The notes: generated from the letters alone by a model not told the origin. 64,000 nt of DNA from Hydractinia symbiolongicarpus (GCF_029227915.1 NC_079880.1:13222001-13286000); one strand, 5' to 3'; counted from the first letter of the stretch, positions 32,770-45,339 are shown. Numbers and translations: made by a program.

Positions 32770-34050
32770 TATCTTGCACCCACAAATATATATACCACAA
32801 AAATTCCATGTTAAGAAAGGCATTTATACTCGTTCGTCTTGCCATGTATTACAGCATCCTTTCAAAATAAGAGTCACAATAAATTTTTGCTTGCAAACAC
32901 AGGGTCCATTTCCCACGCTCCACAACCCTTTCTATATTGATTTCTTTGTTTCGGACATTAGACATTAGAATATGTATAATAAATTGTTTGACGAGATATT
33001 CGTCGTTTCAGAGCAGTAATTTTCAAACTAAATAAAAGGAGGACCAGAGGTCTGCGCTCCGACTGGGTAAGCAAGGCAAGGTTGGGAAACGCAGTATTAG
33101 ATCGGCAGAGATTTCACAAAATAAAATCTTATTGGTACTGTGATAACGTTCCTATGACATCTAAATTTCTCTATAGAAATTCTTATGTAAAGAGGCTAAA
33201 AAAAACCCGACATAATTGGTACACATTTAAAAATATAACAACGCACTAATAACATCTGTTGCGTATACAAATTAATTAATGAATTAATTGCCGGGTATGA
33301 AGGCCTTACAAAGGTAGAATCTGAGTAATTATAGGTCTAAATGTAGCGTTAACATTCTTTCAAATACCCAAGGCTATTTTACTGACTTTTTTTCGTCTTA
33401 AAAAAACGTGAGATACAGGTTAGAAAAAAAACGTTACTATAAATTAATCTGCAAAAATGTCGCTCCTATTTTCTCCTTATTCTCCTCCGTCAAATTTTTA
33501 AACAAATCTTCTGTTTCTTGTGCATTTCGCGGCGTAGACAAATTAATATTAGACATTTTGTTGTAAAAGATTAAATCATGCAGTCGGAGAGGGTTTGCAT
33601 TTTGTATTTTGTAGGAAAAAAAAATTGTAGATATTAGTACAATTCAAACAAATGAATGAAACAAAATTTTTGGGTTTTTAATTTTTTTGAGTTCTTTAGT
33701 ATATATAATTAAAAATTGCTTACAAAGCTATCTAACTTGTTATGAACAAAACAAGAATCAGAACATTTTTAACAGTAAGACAAAAATTAGGACCAATTCA
33801 CAAAATTCGAAATTATCACTGTACATAAGATTTAAATTTAAGAACACAGAGGCTGTTTTAATTTGCTTTCTTCACCTAAAAACTTTGAATAATTTTTTGC
33901 GTATTGTTTACACTTTAGATTTGATGTTTAGATTTGAGCGTCGAATGTCATGGAATTGCTTTTTCTTTTGTATATACGTAAAGTGCCGTCTACGTGGTGT
34001 AAAAATGTTGAAAACATTGCGTGTGTTTTGGTTTTGTTTGTCGTACTTTG
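32770..34050. other. No gene seen
   Basis: AT-rich, with no splice-supported coding signal. The 160-codon plus frame at 33687-34169 is Lys/Asn/Phe-rich with no domain and partly overlaps a transposon-like end. Confidence 0.4.
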
Positions 34051-34054
34051 TAGC

Positions 34055-34252
34055 ATTTGATACTTCGAGTTCGTTATATAGAAGTTTTATTGGCTCAGGG
34101 GACGGAAAACTTGGTTCGCTAAATCGAGGGTTCGTTATATTGGTGGTTCGTTATAAGGAGAGATTTTAAAACAATTTCTGAAGGCAGAATCCAAAGGGAA
34201 CGAACTTTGGTTCGTTAAATCGAGGTATTCGTTATATCGAGAGTCTACTTTA
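34055..34252 (+). repeat. Tc1/Tigger-type terminal sequence remnant
   Basis: Repeated phrases 'ttcgctaaatcgagggttcg', 'ttcgttatattggtggttcg' and 'ttcgttatatcgagagtcta' form the stacked TTCGTTATATCGAG pattern that ends many Tigger-like elements in invertebrates. No partner end or coding part was found, so it is a solo remnant. Confidence 0.4.
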
Positions 34253-34951
34253 TTAAAAAGACGTCATCCACAAGTCTTTTCAAAACTCTGGGAGTGTGAT
34301 CTGCAGTTGCTGAGGCTGTAGTCTCATGAGCTTTCATATATATTCAGCTACCACAAAGTAAGTTGGGCCACCAATACCCACACCGTCAGGTTGCGTAAGG
34401 AAGATATCGTCAAATAATTGCCATGTCTTTATAAGCAGACCAAGGACAGTTTGTCTACAGGCATACGTGTTTTGTTCTCATACTCATAATAATTTAGCAG
34501 TAATAATGTATAGTCATTTAGCAATGTCTGCAGCAAGCATTGGATTGTTAAAGAGGGCGTTATTTTATAAAGACTTTCTGAACTTCGCTATAAACACTAA
34601 GCGATACTATTTCATATTTAACTTTGTGAGCCATTTTATTTCTTCTTATTATTTAACACGTCGTTTTATAGGCTATTGGAAACTGAATGCATATAATTTA
34701 AGTGTAATTGAAAAAAACGATTTACGCGTTAATAACAACAAAATTTGCATTGCTTGCAACACTCCTTCGCGTGTAGAGAGCTTTTGATTTTTTTAGGTTC
34801 CTAAATTATGTATAACACCGTCATGGTCGAAAAGGCACTACGTATGAAAGTAATTATTAATTAAACAATGCAAATACTAGTAAATCTAAATTATTATAAG
34901 GGAGGATTTCAATTAAAAGGAGTTTGCAGTTTGTTAAGAAACGAATTCAGA

Positions 34952-35601
34952 ATGGAGCGTGTTGAAAATTATGAAAACGAGGAGGCGCTTAAAGAAGTAT
35001 GGTCCAGAGAATATCAGGATATAATTATTGAAAGTCGACAACATGGAGAAGAAGATATAGAGATGGAATTCGAAAAGCAACAGCAGTTGTATACAAAAAT
35101 TCTAAAATTTACGATACCGTTTTACGTATTACTGAAGTGTATGCTCCATACAGGCTTGCTGAGAAGATCAACGACTTATATAAAGATAATAAAGACATAA
35201 AGATATTAGATTTTGGATGTGGGACAGGTCCAGTGGCAGATAATTTAAAAACATTCGGTTTCACGGATATTGACGGTGCTGATTGCAATCAGGATTTGTT
35301 GGACATGGCCCGTGAAAAAAACGTGATGAAGAAATTGTTCGTAGGTAGAGGTGTGGAGGGGCTTCTCGACATTCCATCAGATACCTATGATGTTGTTTGC
35401 GCCACAGGCGTATTCTTCGGTGCTGTGTCATATCCTGGCACTGAGTGTTTCGAAGAGATTTCTCGAATTATCAAGAATAGTGGCCAATTAATTATTTTAG
35501 CAAAACACAGTTATTTAACTGAATCCTATATAGATTATGACAGGATTAAAAAGTTGGAGGAAAAGGGTGTAATGAAGTCAATTCCTACGAGCTGGGTATA
35601 G
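34952..35601 (+). CDS. METTL27-like methyltransferase, one frameshift
   Basis: From ATG 34952 the frame reads 'MERVENYENEEALKEVWSRE' to about 35100. The rest continues in another frame: 'KIYDTVLRITEVYAPYRLAE', then the SAM-binding motif I 'LDFGCGTGPVADNL', 'DIDGADCNQDLLDMAREKNV', 'YDVVCATGVFFGAV' and 'EEISRIIKNSGQLIILAK', the Rossmann-fold order of class I methyltransferases. The spacing and Y-A-P-R/Y-x-x-A-E lead-in are most like METTL27 (WBSCR27), whose substrate is not established. Human METTL27 is about 245 residues; the joined length here is similar. The shift near 35100 could be an assembly error, a small missed intron or a true pseudogene. The gene is otherwise intronless, which fits a retrocopy. 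Confidence 0.6.
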
Positions 35602-35609
35602 AACACGTT

Positions 35610-37170
35610 ACGAATGCGAATCGGATCCGAAAAGTCGGGCTGTTTTTTTGAGATACGCAGTACTATGAACCAAGTTGTGCTAACCTGGTAAATCTTTAGT
35701 CTGCAACTAAAGTTATGATTTTCGGTAGCTTATTTAGAGTGACAAATTCCGTGTAACAACTTCTTTTAATTTGTTAAGTACATAAATGAATAAAAATAAT
35801 TTGTGTAATGTTTAAAGGCGATGTCTGCGAGATCTTATATTAGTATACTGACTTCAACAGCAATAACGGAAAGAGTCTTTCTTTCCTTTGTTCCGTCGTT
35901 GCGCCAGGAAAGCAGCCTCAAGAGGACCATATGTAATCAGTTTTTATAATAAGCCGTGTAGATGAACATTTACTCGGCATCTTGAATATTAAATCTAGGT
36001 TAAGTGGTTGTTGAAATGCAAGAAAAGAAAATTATTAGCTCTTTGGGAGAAGTTTTTTATGATGATAATTTAGTTATATTAAAAAAATTTTCATGAGAAT
36101 AAACAGTTTTCACCAAGATCTCAAATGTATACTTTGCAGATTCTTTATAGGCAAAAACTTATTAAGCACAGAAGTCTCAACGAACAGTAAAAAATCCTGA
36201 TTCAGCATAATTTTTATTTTCAAGCAACAGATATCGTAACGCCACATCATTTACAACATTTGGATAGAAATTAAGTTGCTAGCTGATAAAAATTTTTCGG
36301 TACGAACAGCCTCTAAATGCGTTGGGACAAAATGCAATCCAAATGTAGAATTGATAACGACCCACGCGCTTATACCATGCGATGTATTTTCGCGAGATTT
36401 TAATTTTGCCATTTCCTAATCTGAGTTTTTCTATTATTTTTTCAGATTTCGCGAATAAAAAGTTTCAATAAATTTTACGAGTATATATTTTTGCGAATTG
36501 TTAATTTCTATTATATAACTTTCTTTATTCTATATCTTTTTAAAAAGAATATTGAACTCTATCTAGTGGGTTGATTTGATTTCTCTCTTGTTACAAACAA
36601 TTTTTTTTATAAAAACAAGCGCGCAGCAAGTTTACAACATTTTATCAAATAGTCATTTATCCCTCATTAACGTAAACATGGACCCCTCAATCAGATTTAT
36701 AAGAGAAACCATCGTGAATAATGTACAAGTACGATTAATACAAGTAAAGTTTACAACAAGAACATCGACGTGAGATCATTGCACAAAGACGATTACTTTT
36801 ATTGTAATCGCCTTCTACTCTAGGATAAAAACCACAGTACTCTGTAATAGCCAAACTAGAGGTTCTTATGCTTTTATAAAGAAGACTGACATAGTGCTGA
36901 ATTTTAATGTATACTATATAATAAAACCAGAAATATTATGAAACTATAATTAAAAAAATGAAAGATAAATAAAATTGAAATGTGGGTAATATCGATCACT
37001 GACAAACAGGGGAGTGAAATAAGTATCAAAGTGGTTACCGTTAAACATCATTTCACCTTGATAGTACACGCCCCGGTTGTATCAGCATCGATCTTGCCCG
37101 TCTTTACGTGCAGGTTGCCTAGACCGGTTCCACCAGCGTAAACCCTCGCGGTCCCTGGACCTGGACCCAG
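35610..37170. other. No gene seen; TTCGCGA-rich repeat piece
   Basis: No supported ORF. 36388-36460 has 'ttttcgcgagattttaattt' and 'gatttcgcgaataaaaag', a dispersed motif seen again near 31680 and 38360-38440. Confidence 0.4.
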
Positions 37171-37179
37171 GGTTGCGAA

Positions 37180-37326
37180 AGAAATTTTCAGTAATTGTGG
37201 AAAAACAATATTTTCAGGGTTAAACCTTGCTTGTACCAGTACTGCTTGAAATAACCGAGAACTTAAAATGCCAAAAAGTTGGCCATGACTAAAGCAAGGT
37301 TTATGTAAATTCATATCAACTTTAGG
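37180..37326 (-). pseudogene. Pif1-like helicase C-terminal fragment (Helitron-type)
   Basis: The minus frame encodes 'MNLHKPCFSHGQLFGILSSR' followed by 'NPENIVFPQLLKIS'. This matches the last helicase motif of Pif1-like helicases (L..PCFSHGQLYV..SR) and the 'KNIVYPEVL' end typical of Helitron Rep-helicase proteins. Nothing else of the helicase was found nearby, so it is an isolated fragment. The frame extends to 37374 and 37048, but the flanks are not helicase-like. Confidence 0.55.
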
Positions 37327-37399
37327 GTAGATTGTTGTTATTTGGACAGAAGGACACTCGATATCAACACACAATCACCTCTACGAATACCAGTCAGAA

Positions 37400-39637
37400 T
37401 TTAATAATCGATGACATTTGCACGCAGATTGCGAACCATTAACCTTGTACCATTACAAAGACCTTGTTTAAGAGATAGATGTCTTAACAACGTTACAACA
37501 CATCTAACTTTGACATTTAATTTATGTGCGAACATATAACTTGGAGTTAAGAATTAATAAATTCCATTGGTTAAAAATCAATTTCTTCCTGGTCATCTGA
37601 ATATTGTCGATATTGTAATATGTGGGCGCATCGTCACGAATCTCGTTGAGATTAATATGACACAACGTGAAATTTGCGCCTCATTAAATTCACTAAAGAT
37701 AGAAATAACAATTATTTTGATCACTTTGCAAAACGCATCCATGGCAAATTTCAATACAACCTGTATTCAGATGTTTTTGTGCCACCTGACGACTACTAAG
37801 GCTTAAAAGAAATTCAGCAAAGACTTCTCCAGCTCCTTCTCCAGCTCTTATGCGTGGGAGAAAAATTCGAGTCAACGTCAAGATTTTTGAGCTTTTTAAA
37901 AAAACTTTTACAATTTGTGCTGGTTCAGTTCCTCTTACAACTTGGCGTACTTGACAGAAATCACATCCCTAATAAGTAACTTTATCTGCAAAGGGGATTT
38001 CACTATTACATATATTTATATATCCCTAAACGTTCTGTCAATTGCTTCCCAGGCATATTTAAGTTTTCTGCTACCTCTATTAAATTAAAGATGTCCTACC
38101 TTTATAGAAATACTGCATTACTATTACTATTGGTTTGGTTTACTTGTACAGCCGTCTGAAACAGGCACTGGTGACTTGAAAAGAAAGTGGACAGTCTTAC
38201 TATTGTGCAAAAATGCAGTAGCAATACCTGTCCAGGCAGGAACACACAGATTTTTGGCAATAACTTCCTTAATAATGTAACTATACGTAAAAGTGTTACC
38301 TGTGTCACCTTGCCCATTAAGGGAGAAAAAATTAACAGCATTATTATTTCATTATCAATGTTAATTCGCGATGTTAATTCGCGAAATAAAATCCTCGCGA
38401 AAGTTTAAAAAAAATCTGATTCAAGAAATTAAATCTTCGCGAAGTACGATTTAGCAATAGTTTTTTTGAAAATATATCACGCATATACGAATGTGCCACA
38501 TGGTTTACCTGTACTTAGCGCCCTATTTCTGCTTAAGTTGTGGAAACACTATAATGTTATATGCGCTTTACTAGATTTACGACATAATGCATACCTGTAC
38601 TAAAGAGTATACCTGGATGCGTTTGCGGTTCTTTCTAAGCGTTTCTAAGCGTTAAACGTCGGGTCACGCAGTTACATGTGGCTTTAATAATAGCCTGATT
38701 AAGCCAGATAAAAAAGACGTGTTGCGGAAACTCGATGATAAGGACTACTTTAATACTGTACGGAAGAGATTTTATATTGTTTTGTTTGAATTCATGCAGC
38801 TGCGAATTTATCAATAAATCAACCAATCGTCAAGTCTGTTGTTTGGGTTTTCTTATTGTTAAATTATTTTTGCCCTCGTTCATTATCATATCAGCACTTC
38901 AACTTTTTTACGCTCCAGAAAATGACGAAAAAAACAGTCTAAAAAGATGGAAGCAATCAAGTTGTGATTGCGGTCAGTGTTAGATTTAAGGAGTTTCTGT
39001 TTTACCTTTTTTTTTTCTTCCAAAAGCCTTTTACTTTTGTAATAGTTGCTTTTGTATACGGACTTCATGTGAAGGTAAACATATTGTCACGTTTTCTACC
39101 CATATATACATCTTAAATAAACCAATTTTAAGATTTGGGTTAAGAACGAAGACTTTGAGGTAGCATCCTAAAGTCAGATAGCTAGCTAGACTTATTTATT
39201 GCTATTCCTATAAGGTTATTACTCAGTTTTATCATAGGAGACATTTTTTATTTTTATCTTATCTTTTCCAACCTGATTTCTACTTACATGGGGTTGTGGC
39301 TGCTGTTAGCTCCAGGACAAAAATGAAAGTAGCCAAGTACAGGGGCTGCAACAAAACTAACCTTTCGCATGCTGAATGCAGTGTTAAGTAGCAAATAACA
39401 CCCTTTACTGTAATATCACACAGGCTTTCGAATGTGTTTTTATTTAAACTAACAATAAATATTGCAAACTGATTCTGCAAAATAAATTGCTGAGTGATTG
39501 TTTTAGGAAATTGCAATAAAGTTTCTTTTAAATACGGTATTACTACGCCTATATGCACAATAACACCGTTTACCTGTATTAAACGCGCAGTCTGACCTTC
39601 AGCTAAACCGAAGTTGAACAAATATAAACAAAACATG
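37400..39637. other. No gene seen; dispersed repeats
   Basis: 38350-38450 carries several TTCGCGA motifs. 38470-38640 and 39540-39620 carry the 'ttacctgta' repeat family. The 118-codon minus frame at 39280-39636 runs into that repeat and has no domain. Confidence 0.4.
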
Positions 39638-39700
39638 CAAGTTATTCTAGGCTACGTCAATGACAGCAGTAGCTGTGGAAACGTAGCCTAAAATAACTTG
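39638..39700. repeat. Hairpin with 18-bp stem
   Basis: 39638-39655 pairs with 39683-39700 (caagttattctaggctac against gtagcctaaaataacttg) with one G-T-type mismatch and a 27-base loop. It could be the two ends of a tiny foldback element or a structured RNA. Confidence 0.6.
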
Positions 39701-39704
39701 GATA

Positions 39705-41580
39705 ACGTAGGACATTTAACCTCATCGGGACACTAAGCTTATTTTGTAATACAGCTTTTATTGGTAAAATAGGATTATTATATAATAAGACATTTTGTTG
39801 TAAAACGAGTCAGCTTCTTTATTACAAAACGAGCCAATTCATTACAAAACGCGGCGCAACACGAGTTCAATTTTCCAAATACAATGATGCAAAACAATTT
39901 TTAGAAACATTATCTTCGTTTGCGTTGCAAAACTCCGACTTATAAGGTAGTTAAATAAATAAATAAAAAAGCTAAGCAACAAAATTTGTCTTTATTACTA
40001 CAATAATTGTATGGTTGATTGAAATGTTTCTTCTACTGAATATGGTAAAATATTTCTATCATTTTTTATTCTTTGTGAAACAGAGGCAAAGAAAGCAAAA
40101 GAAGAATGAAAGGCAGGTAAGTAGTTAACTTTGTTACTGGTTTACATGTTCTTTTAATTTTCAAAGCTCAAATTTCAGCTGATGCTGAATTTGCTTCTAT
40201 TTTTTTACACTTTTCAAGCTTAAAATTTGTGTTCGTACGAAACTCTTACTTTTAGGACCGGAAAACATAGATCCATAAGTCATCTTTTTTCTTGAACGTT
40301 AAAATGACAAAATTAGCGAAAAACTTTTTTTAAAAAAATTGTTTCTTAGTAATTTTATACGTAATTTTAGCATTGTTTTGTTCCTATAGTGTATGAAGAA
40401 ATTCAAACTTAAAACGTCCTAATATCATCTTAATTTTTGGCGAAATTTTAGACTTTATATTTTATAGATTCGTGCATAAAAAAAGTTCATTGGACACATT
40501 TTTAGGCATTTGTTTGCATAATGTTAACAGTAAGATTTTTTTGTTGATGAAAACGTTTTCTTTAATGAATCGTTTCTTTAATACCGCAGTCATCTTTTAA
40601 TTCAGGTTTTTGACCACCTTTTTAAAAAGGCAAATAAAAATCTGTTTCACAGTAGCACACCCTAGGTTAATAATTCATTATTCTCGTTTTCATCATTCTG
40701 TATATAACATTAAAGGCATGCCCGACTTTTCTCTTTCAAACCAATTAATTATAAATATTGTGCATAAGGTTTAAATGTTTAGAATTGTGCAATCAAACTA
40801 TCAATGATTCAAGAGAGTGTTTGTCAACTTGTAACTTGCGGAAAGCAACATTTAAAGAAAAAAACAACAGAAATTAGTCACTACTTGAATTATTTTTGAA
40901 AATAAAACATGGAACAATCACTTGTCAATTGTCAGAAAATAATAATCGTATGAAATGCGTTCGTATGAAACCAACTTGTTTATTTGTAGAAAGTAAGCTT
41001 CGAATAAATCTACATCTGACGTTATAACATTGATTTTAGATGGAAACTATAACTCAATAATTAAATTGAGACTAGTCCAGGATATAAACTGGATTGTTTT
41101 CGTAAATATTTATCCGCTGATTGAAAACGAGTGAGGAGAAACATGCAGTGCAACCCAACAACGCGCAGGTAGAATCTGCTTTTATTAAATTGACTTTAGG
41201 TTTTTCTCAGAGGTTATACGAAAGTCAAAGGTGCATATAGCATGACGTAGATCTTTTTAAAAAATTGTATTTGGCTACTTCAACTTTCTCGGACGAGGTA
41301 GCGAACAACAAGATTGCCACAAACCCCAGACGCAGTTGAGTAAAAATCAGATTGTTGAAAATAATACAAAAATTAAGAATGTCGGCTAGGATAAAAAGCT
41401 CATAAACTAAAATGAATTAAAGTCGTAAAAGAAGAGCAATGACATAAGGCTAGCTAGCTGGCTTTATATTTCTCTTTCAAAATCTACGCTCGTATCCAAA
41501 AAAAAAGATGTCAAGTTTTTCCAGCCTATTTATGGCGTATAGCAACTCATTAATTTGATCTTATAGATCGTATTGCATTT
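39705..41580. other. No gene seen; may hide the 5' exon of the PAN/EGF gene
   Basis: A frame from ATG 40025 ('MFLLLNMVKYFYHFLFFV') ends at 'aggcag|gtaagt' near 40120, a fair donor, but its phase (0) does not fit the next exon at 41593, which needs a one-base carry-over. So the first exon of the downstream gene was not identified. Confidence 0.3.
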
Positions 41581-41592
41581 CAATTCTACTAG

Positions 41593-44259
41593 CATTCAAT
41601 TGCTTGTCGGCGAGTGGAAAAATCTTGCGACTTCCCTGTTCATTCTATTCCGATCTTTCTTTGGTGTATAAAAATTCCCGACTATTGGTTGGAAAACTAG
41701 ATACTTCAAATGTAAAAGATGACCTTGAATGTGTGCAGAAATGTATTCTGCATGATTCATGTCAATCCATAAATTACAACGACGTAACAAAAGAATGCGA
41801 CTTGTTAGAAAGTACAATTGTTGATGGTGGCAACAATGCAACTAGCGAAGTTGATTGGACACACTATGAAACTGATCCTGGTAATAAAGAGGTAAACAAC
41901 GACTGTACCATGCACAATTCAGTGTCTAGTTTAGTGCTAGTATTGTATTAAGTCGTATTGTCGCTTCTTTAGGTTGGTAATGTTTGTTCCAGCTTATCAC
42001 CTTGTAAAGGTCATTATTGCGAGGATATTTGTGAATCTCCAGGATTTAACTGCACATGTCTTGATGGATACTATGGAGAGAACTGTGAAAGAGGTGACAT
42101 ATACACTTGTCCAACTACGCTTGTCAGTATATTAATAACTAGTCCAAAGGGCCCGTTTAAAAATTCACCTAGGCAGAAACACATTGGAAAATACATCTTT
42201 ATGTTTTAGTTGTTTTGCTGACGACAGCAGCGCGTATAAAAATAGATATTTTGAATAAATTTTTCAATCTGTTTCCTGTGATGTGTACGGCTTAAAACAC
42301 TGATGAAAAATATGTATATATAAGATCATGTACTTTTGATTAACAAAACTGACAACACCTACAGTAACTTCTCCCCAACAAAAGTTTATAACACAAAATA
42401 TGAAAGGACATCAGCTAACACAACAGCCTACAGTAAAGTCTATTATAATTTGTTCTTTCGGTATATTGCATGTGGTCTATATTACCAAAAAATTTCAAAA
42501 AACAGCACAATATAAATGGACAAACATACCATCCTCTCCTGGAATCCTGGAAATTTTTAACCAAAACTGTCATATACCCACATAATTTTTCCTCCAAAAT
42601 GTCAACAGTCGTTTTAAAAAGATAACCTTTGTAAATATGTAAAAAAATTTAAAAAGCATGAACAAGATGAAAACGGCAGGTTTTAAGCTAATGCTACCAT
42701 GCAAGCGTTTATATTTATGATTTATATTTATGATTTAAGGAAACGGTAACGTGTGATTTCAGGTTAATAAGGTTTGGAACACCTATCAAAGCGTTTCCAG
42801 TAAAATCTTTAATGGATATATTTATGATTTAAGGAAACGATGACGTGTGATTTTAAGTTTAAGTGTGAGTTTAAGTTTATAACACCTATCAGACATGCGA
42901 CACTATCTTTATTTGCAATTAAAACCTCCCCTTCAAAAACATTTTTCGAAGCTAAGTGTATGTCTTTGTGATTTAAAGCGCAATAATTTAACATTTAAAC
43001 AGCTTCTAAAATTTGTTACGTCCACGGTTTATTTGGGTGATTGTGAGTTGTGAATTTTCTCGTGAGGAGAGACATTTGCTAACTTAACAATTATCCGAAT
43101 ACAGTAATTTTTAATACGTTTAATAACCATCTGCTTTGAAATGTCTTTTATGGTCAATCTGATCCTGTGGAATCGTGTAAATGGCTGAAGGAAAAGTTTC
43201 CAAATGCAAAGAGTGGATTTTACCCCTTACAATACGACTATGGAAATATTTCTGTATACTGTGATATGGAAACTTACGGAGGTAAATAAGCTGTGTAATC
43301 TCATATAACTTTTGCTTGCGTTAAATTTTATGGACCTTCTTAACGTTTATTGAAGCTTATGATATCTTCTTTTTTAAATATCGAAGTTCGAAAACGTCTA
43401 ACATGTTGTTGGTTGGCTTTGCATTAATTATTCTCTTGTGCATTGTTATATTTATTTGTTATTAATACTGCTAAGAGAATGTATATGGATAATAGGAACA
43501 TAAAAATGTAGTAGCTTTTTTAAGGAAACCGATTAACAGAAATGATGTCATTTATGATTCAATGATGTATTTCCTAAATATTTCGGGAGAAACATTATAA
43601 TGCGATTTTATTTTAAAGATAAGGATCTGCCTTTCCCCTATCGCAATATTTTATTAAAATTACATTTCTCTCGCTTGTATTATAAAAAACACCTTACGAA
43701 GGTTTTCACGTATTGTTTATTAGGAGGTTGGACAAGAATTGGTAAAGCAGTACAAGACGGTTCATTACCTGACAAGTCTTTCATCGGAAGTGAAATATCT
43801 GGCGGTATCGCATCTCTTAGAAAAACAAATCAGTTTCTCTTAACTCCTTCTGGTTTTAAAGAACTCAGAGACATCATTAGTTTCACCCAACTCCGCGTGT
43901 ACTGTCACAAACCTAGTCACGGCAGAACCATCCACATTGTAACAGTAAACAATTACAGGGGATACGACGTGCTGGATTACTTAAGTGGATTAACCGATAC
44001 TCAACCGGCTTCATGTGGCTCTTACATCCGTGTTAATAACGACAAATCTATTCTTGCATCTACGTGTGGAATGTGGGGAGAAACAGGTCTTTGGGGTAGT
44101 TTGGATTCAGATCAACTTATTCGATTGTATGATCATTTCTTCTATATTTCATATAAGGCTCACATAAATTTAAAAGGTGGTGGACGGCTTGAATGTGACG
44201 ATTTTTATGGTTATCCAGGATTCTCCACAACTGGGGTGTGGCAGTTTTTTGTAAGATGA
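41593..44259 (+). CDS. PAN/apple, EGF, fibrinogen-like secreted protein (partial gene model)
   Basis: Exon 41593-41891 encodes a PAN/apple domain: 'YKNSRLLVGKLDTSNVKDDL', 'ECVQKCILHDSCQSINYND' and 'KECDLLEST'. Exon 41973-42093 encodes an EGF domain with six Cys ending 'CTCLDGYYGENCE'. An exon ending 43281 encodes 'ESCKWLKEKFPNAKSGFYPL' and 'VYCDMETYGG'. The last exon, 43724-44259, starts 'GWTRIGKAV' and ends 'GVWQFFVR'. Phases agree (0, 1, 1), and the 43281/43724 junction restores the fibrinogen-like GGGWT motif. The first exon with a signal peptide is missing from the model. The third exon has no AG acceptor between 43105 and 43188 although an in-frame TGA lies at 43137-43139. Such domain sets occur in cnidarian extracellular lectin- or adhesion-like proteins. 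Its ligand is unknown. Confidence 0.7.
42715..42870 (+). repeat. Short intronic direct repeat
   Basis: 'atttatgatttaaggaaacg' with following 'gtgtgattt' occurs at about 42725 and 42823, about 98 bp apart, inside the intron before the fibrinogen-like exon. Confidence 0.6.
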
Positions 44260-44392
44260 ATCGATTATGGAGTTCTCTTTTATATTTGTATCAGCAAATA
44301 AGTTATAATATTATCTGTCATTGAGTTAAAGGTTCCTCTTTCAAAGATACAAGATCGGTGAACAGTCTGCCTACGAAACACCACCATTAATC

Positions 44393-44611
44393 GTGCTTTC
44401 TCACCCTACTGATGAAATTTCCTTTAGCAACACGTGCAGATTAATCGCCACAATTAACCATTCAGGTACCTTAAAATCAAGACATTACTGGGCGTTTATT
44501 AAAGTTCAACGAAACACTTGGCTTAAGTGCAATGACCACTGCGTTTCAGAAGTCAATTCATCTCACTTGAACAATTCATCCTGTTGCATACTATTTCTTA
44601 CCAGGACTTAA
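44393..44611 (+). pseudogene. Ubiquitin-specific protease C-terminal fragment
   Basis: The frame reads 'PTDEISFSNTCRLIATINHS' and then 'GTLKSRHYWAFIKVQ', matching the last conserved block of USP deubiquitinases with the catalytic His box (usually G-H-Y-x-A/C). The Gly before His is Arg here. It ends 'NNSSCCILFLTRT' and stop, as USPs do. The catalytic Cys part is absent upstream. It is not part of the PAN/EGF gene. Downstream are repeat units shared with the flank of the RT-USP gene at 48-53 kb, so it is likely the 3' end of a second such element, in the opposite orientation. Confidence 0.6.
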
Positions 44612-44639
44612 CTTTTTCCATGCCATGCCATAAAATCAA

Positions 44640-45300
44640 ATTGGGGGAGGGAATAAATTTCCCTAGCAGTTTTAATTTACCCCAGCTAATCCTTGGCCGG
44701 TTAGTTTACCGTGATATAGGAGTTTGCTCACTCCGTTCTCTCTTTTGAGATCCTGTAAGAAGCATAGTAAGGGGGCTATACTTTTTGTCTTGTCTTTGGG
44801 TTTGACGGTCCCATTTGTTACCCCAGTCCAGTAGGGAGGCAGAGTTTGCTCACTTTGCCTTTACGATTGACGATCCTGCTGCTTTGAGTCATTTTAGAAG
44901 CTTTGCAAAGAGGTTTGATATTATTACCTTGTCTTCGTGGTTTCACACGCACATCACCCCAGTCATGACAAGCTGGCAATTTCATTAGGTTGACCCACCA
45001 CAGCAATGATCTGCGTAAGGCTGAGTGTTGCGCGCCCTTAACACGTGTAAAGCTACAGCCAGGTTCACAAGTCCTGGCACACAGATTGTTGCCTGCTTTA
45101 GTTTACATTTGTTTCGTTAGGAATTATTCTAAGATTTATCCGTTTAAGGATAGTTTTATTTATTTTACGTGTGCCTATTAATTCAGTTTGAATTGCCTAA
45201 TTGTTTTGTTTGTTGTCTTTTTATGTTTTTTTATTAGTGTTTTGTGCTTTGTCACTGTTTTACGCGTCCTGTTTAATGGTTAATGTATTTTTTCTGACAG
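44640..45300 (+). repeat. Repeat units shared with 47.3, 54.6 and 60.4-61.2 kb
   Basis: Includes 'cttgtctttgggtttgacgg', 'taccccagtccagtagggag', 'cagagtttgctcactttgcc' and 'gtgtaaagctacagccaggt'. Matching blocks occur at 60440-60560 and 61180-61260 (same orientation), and at 47300-47460 and 54545-54770 in reverse. They probably are 3' or flanking parts of a repeat family linked to the USP-bearing elements. Confidence 0.55.
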
Positions 45301-45339
45301 CATGCTTGTTAAAAGGGAGGGTTTTGTAATTATTCCGAA

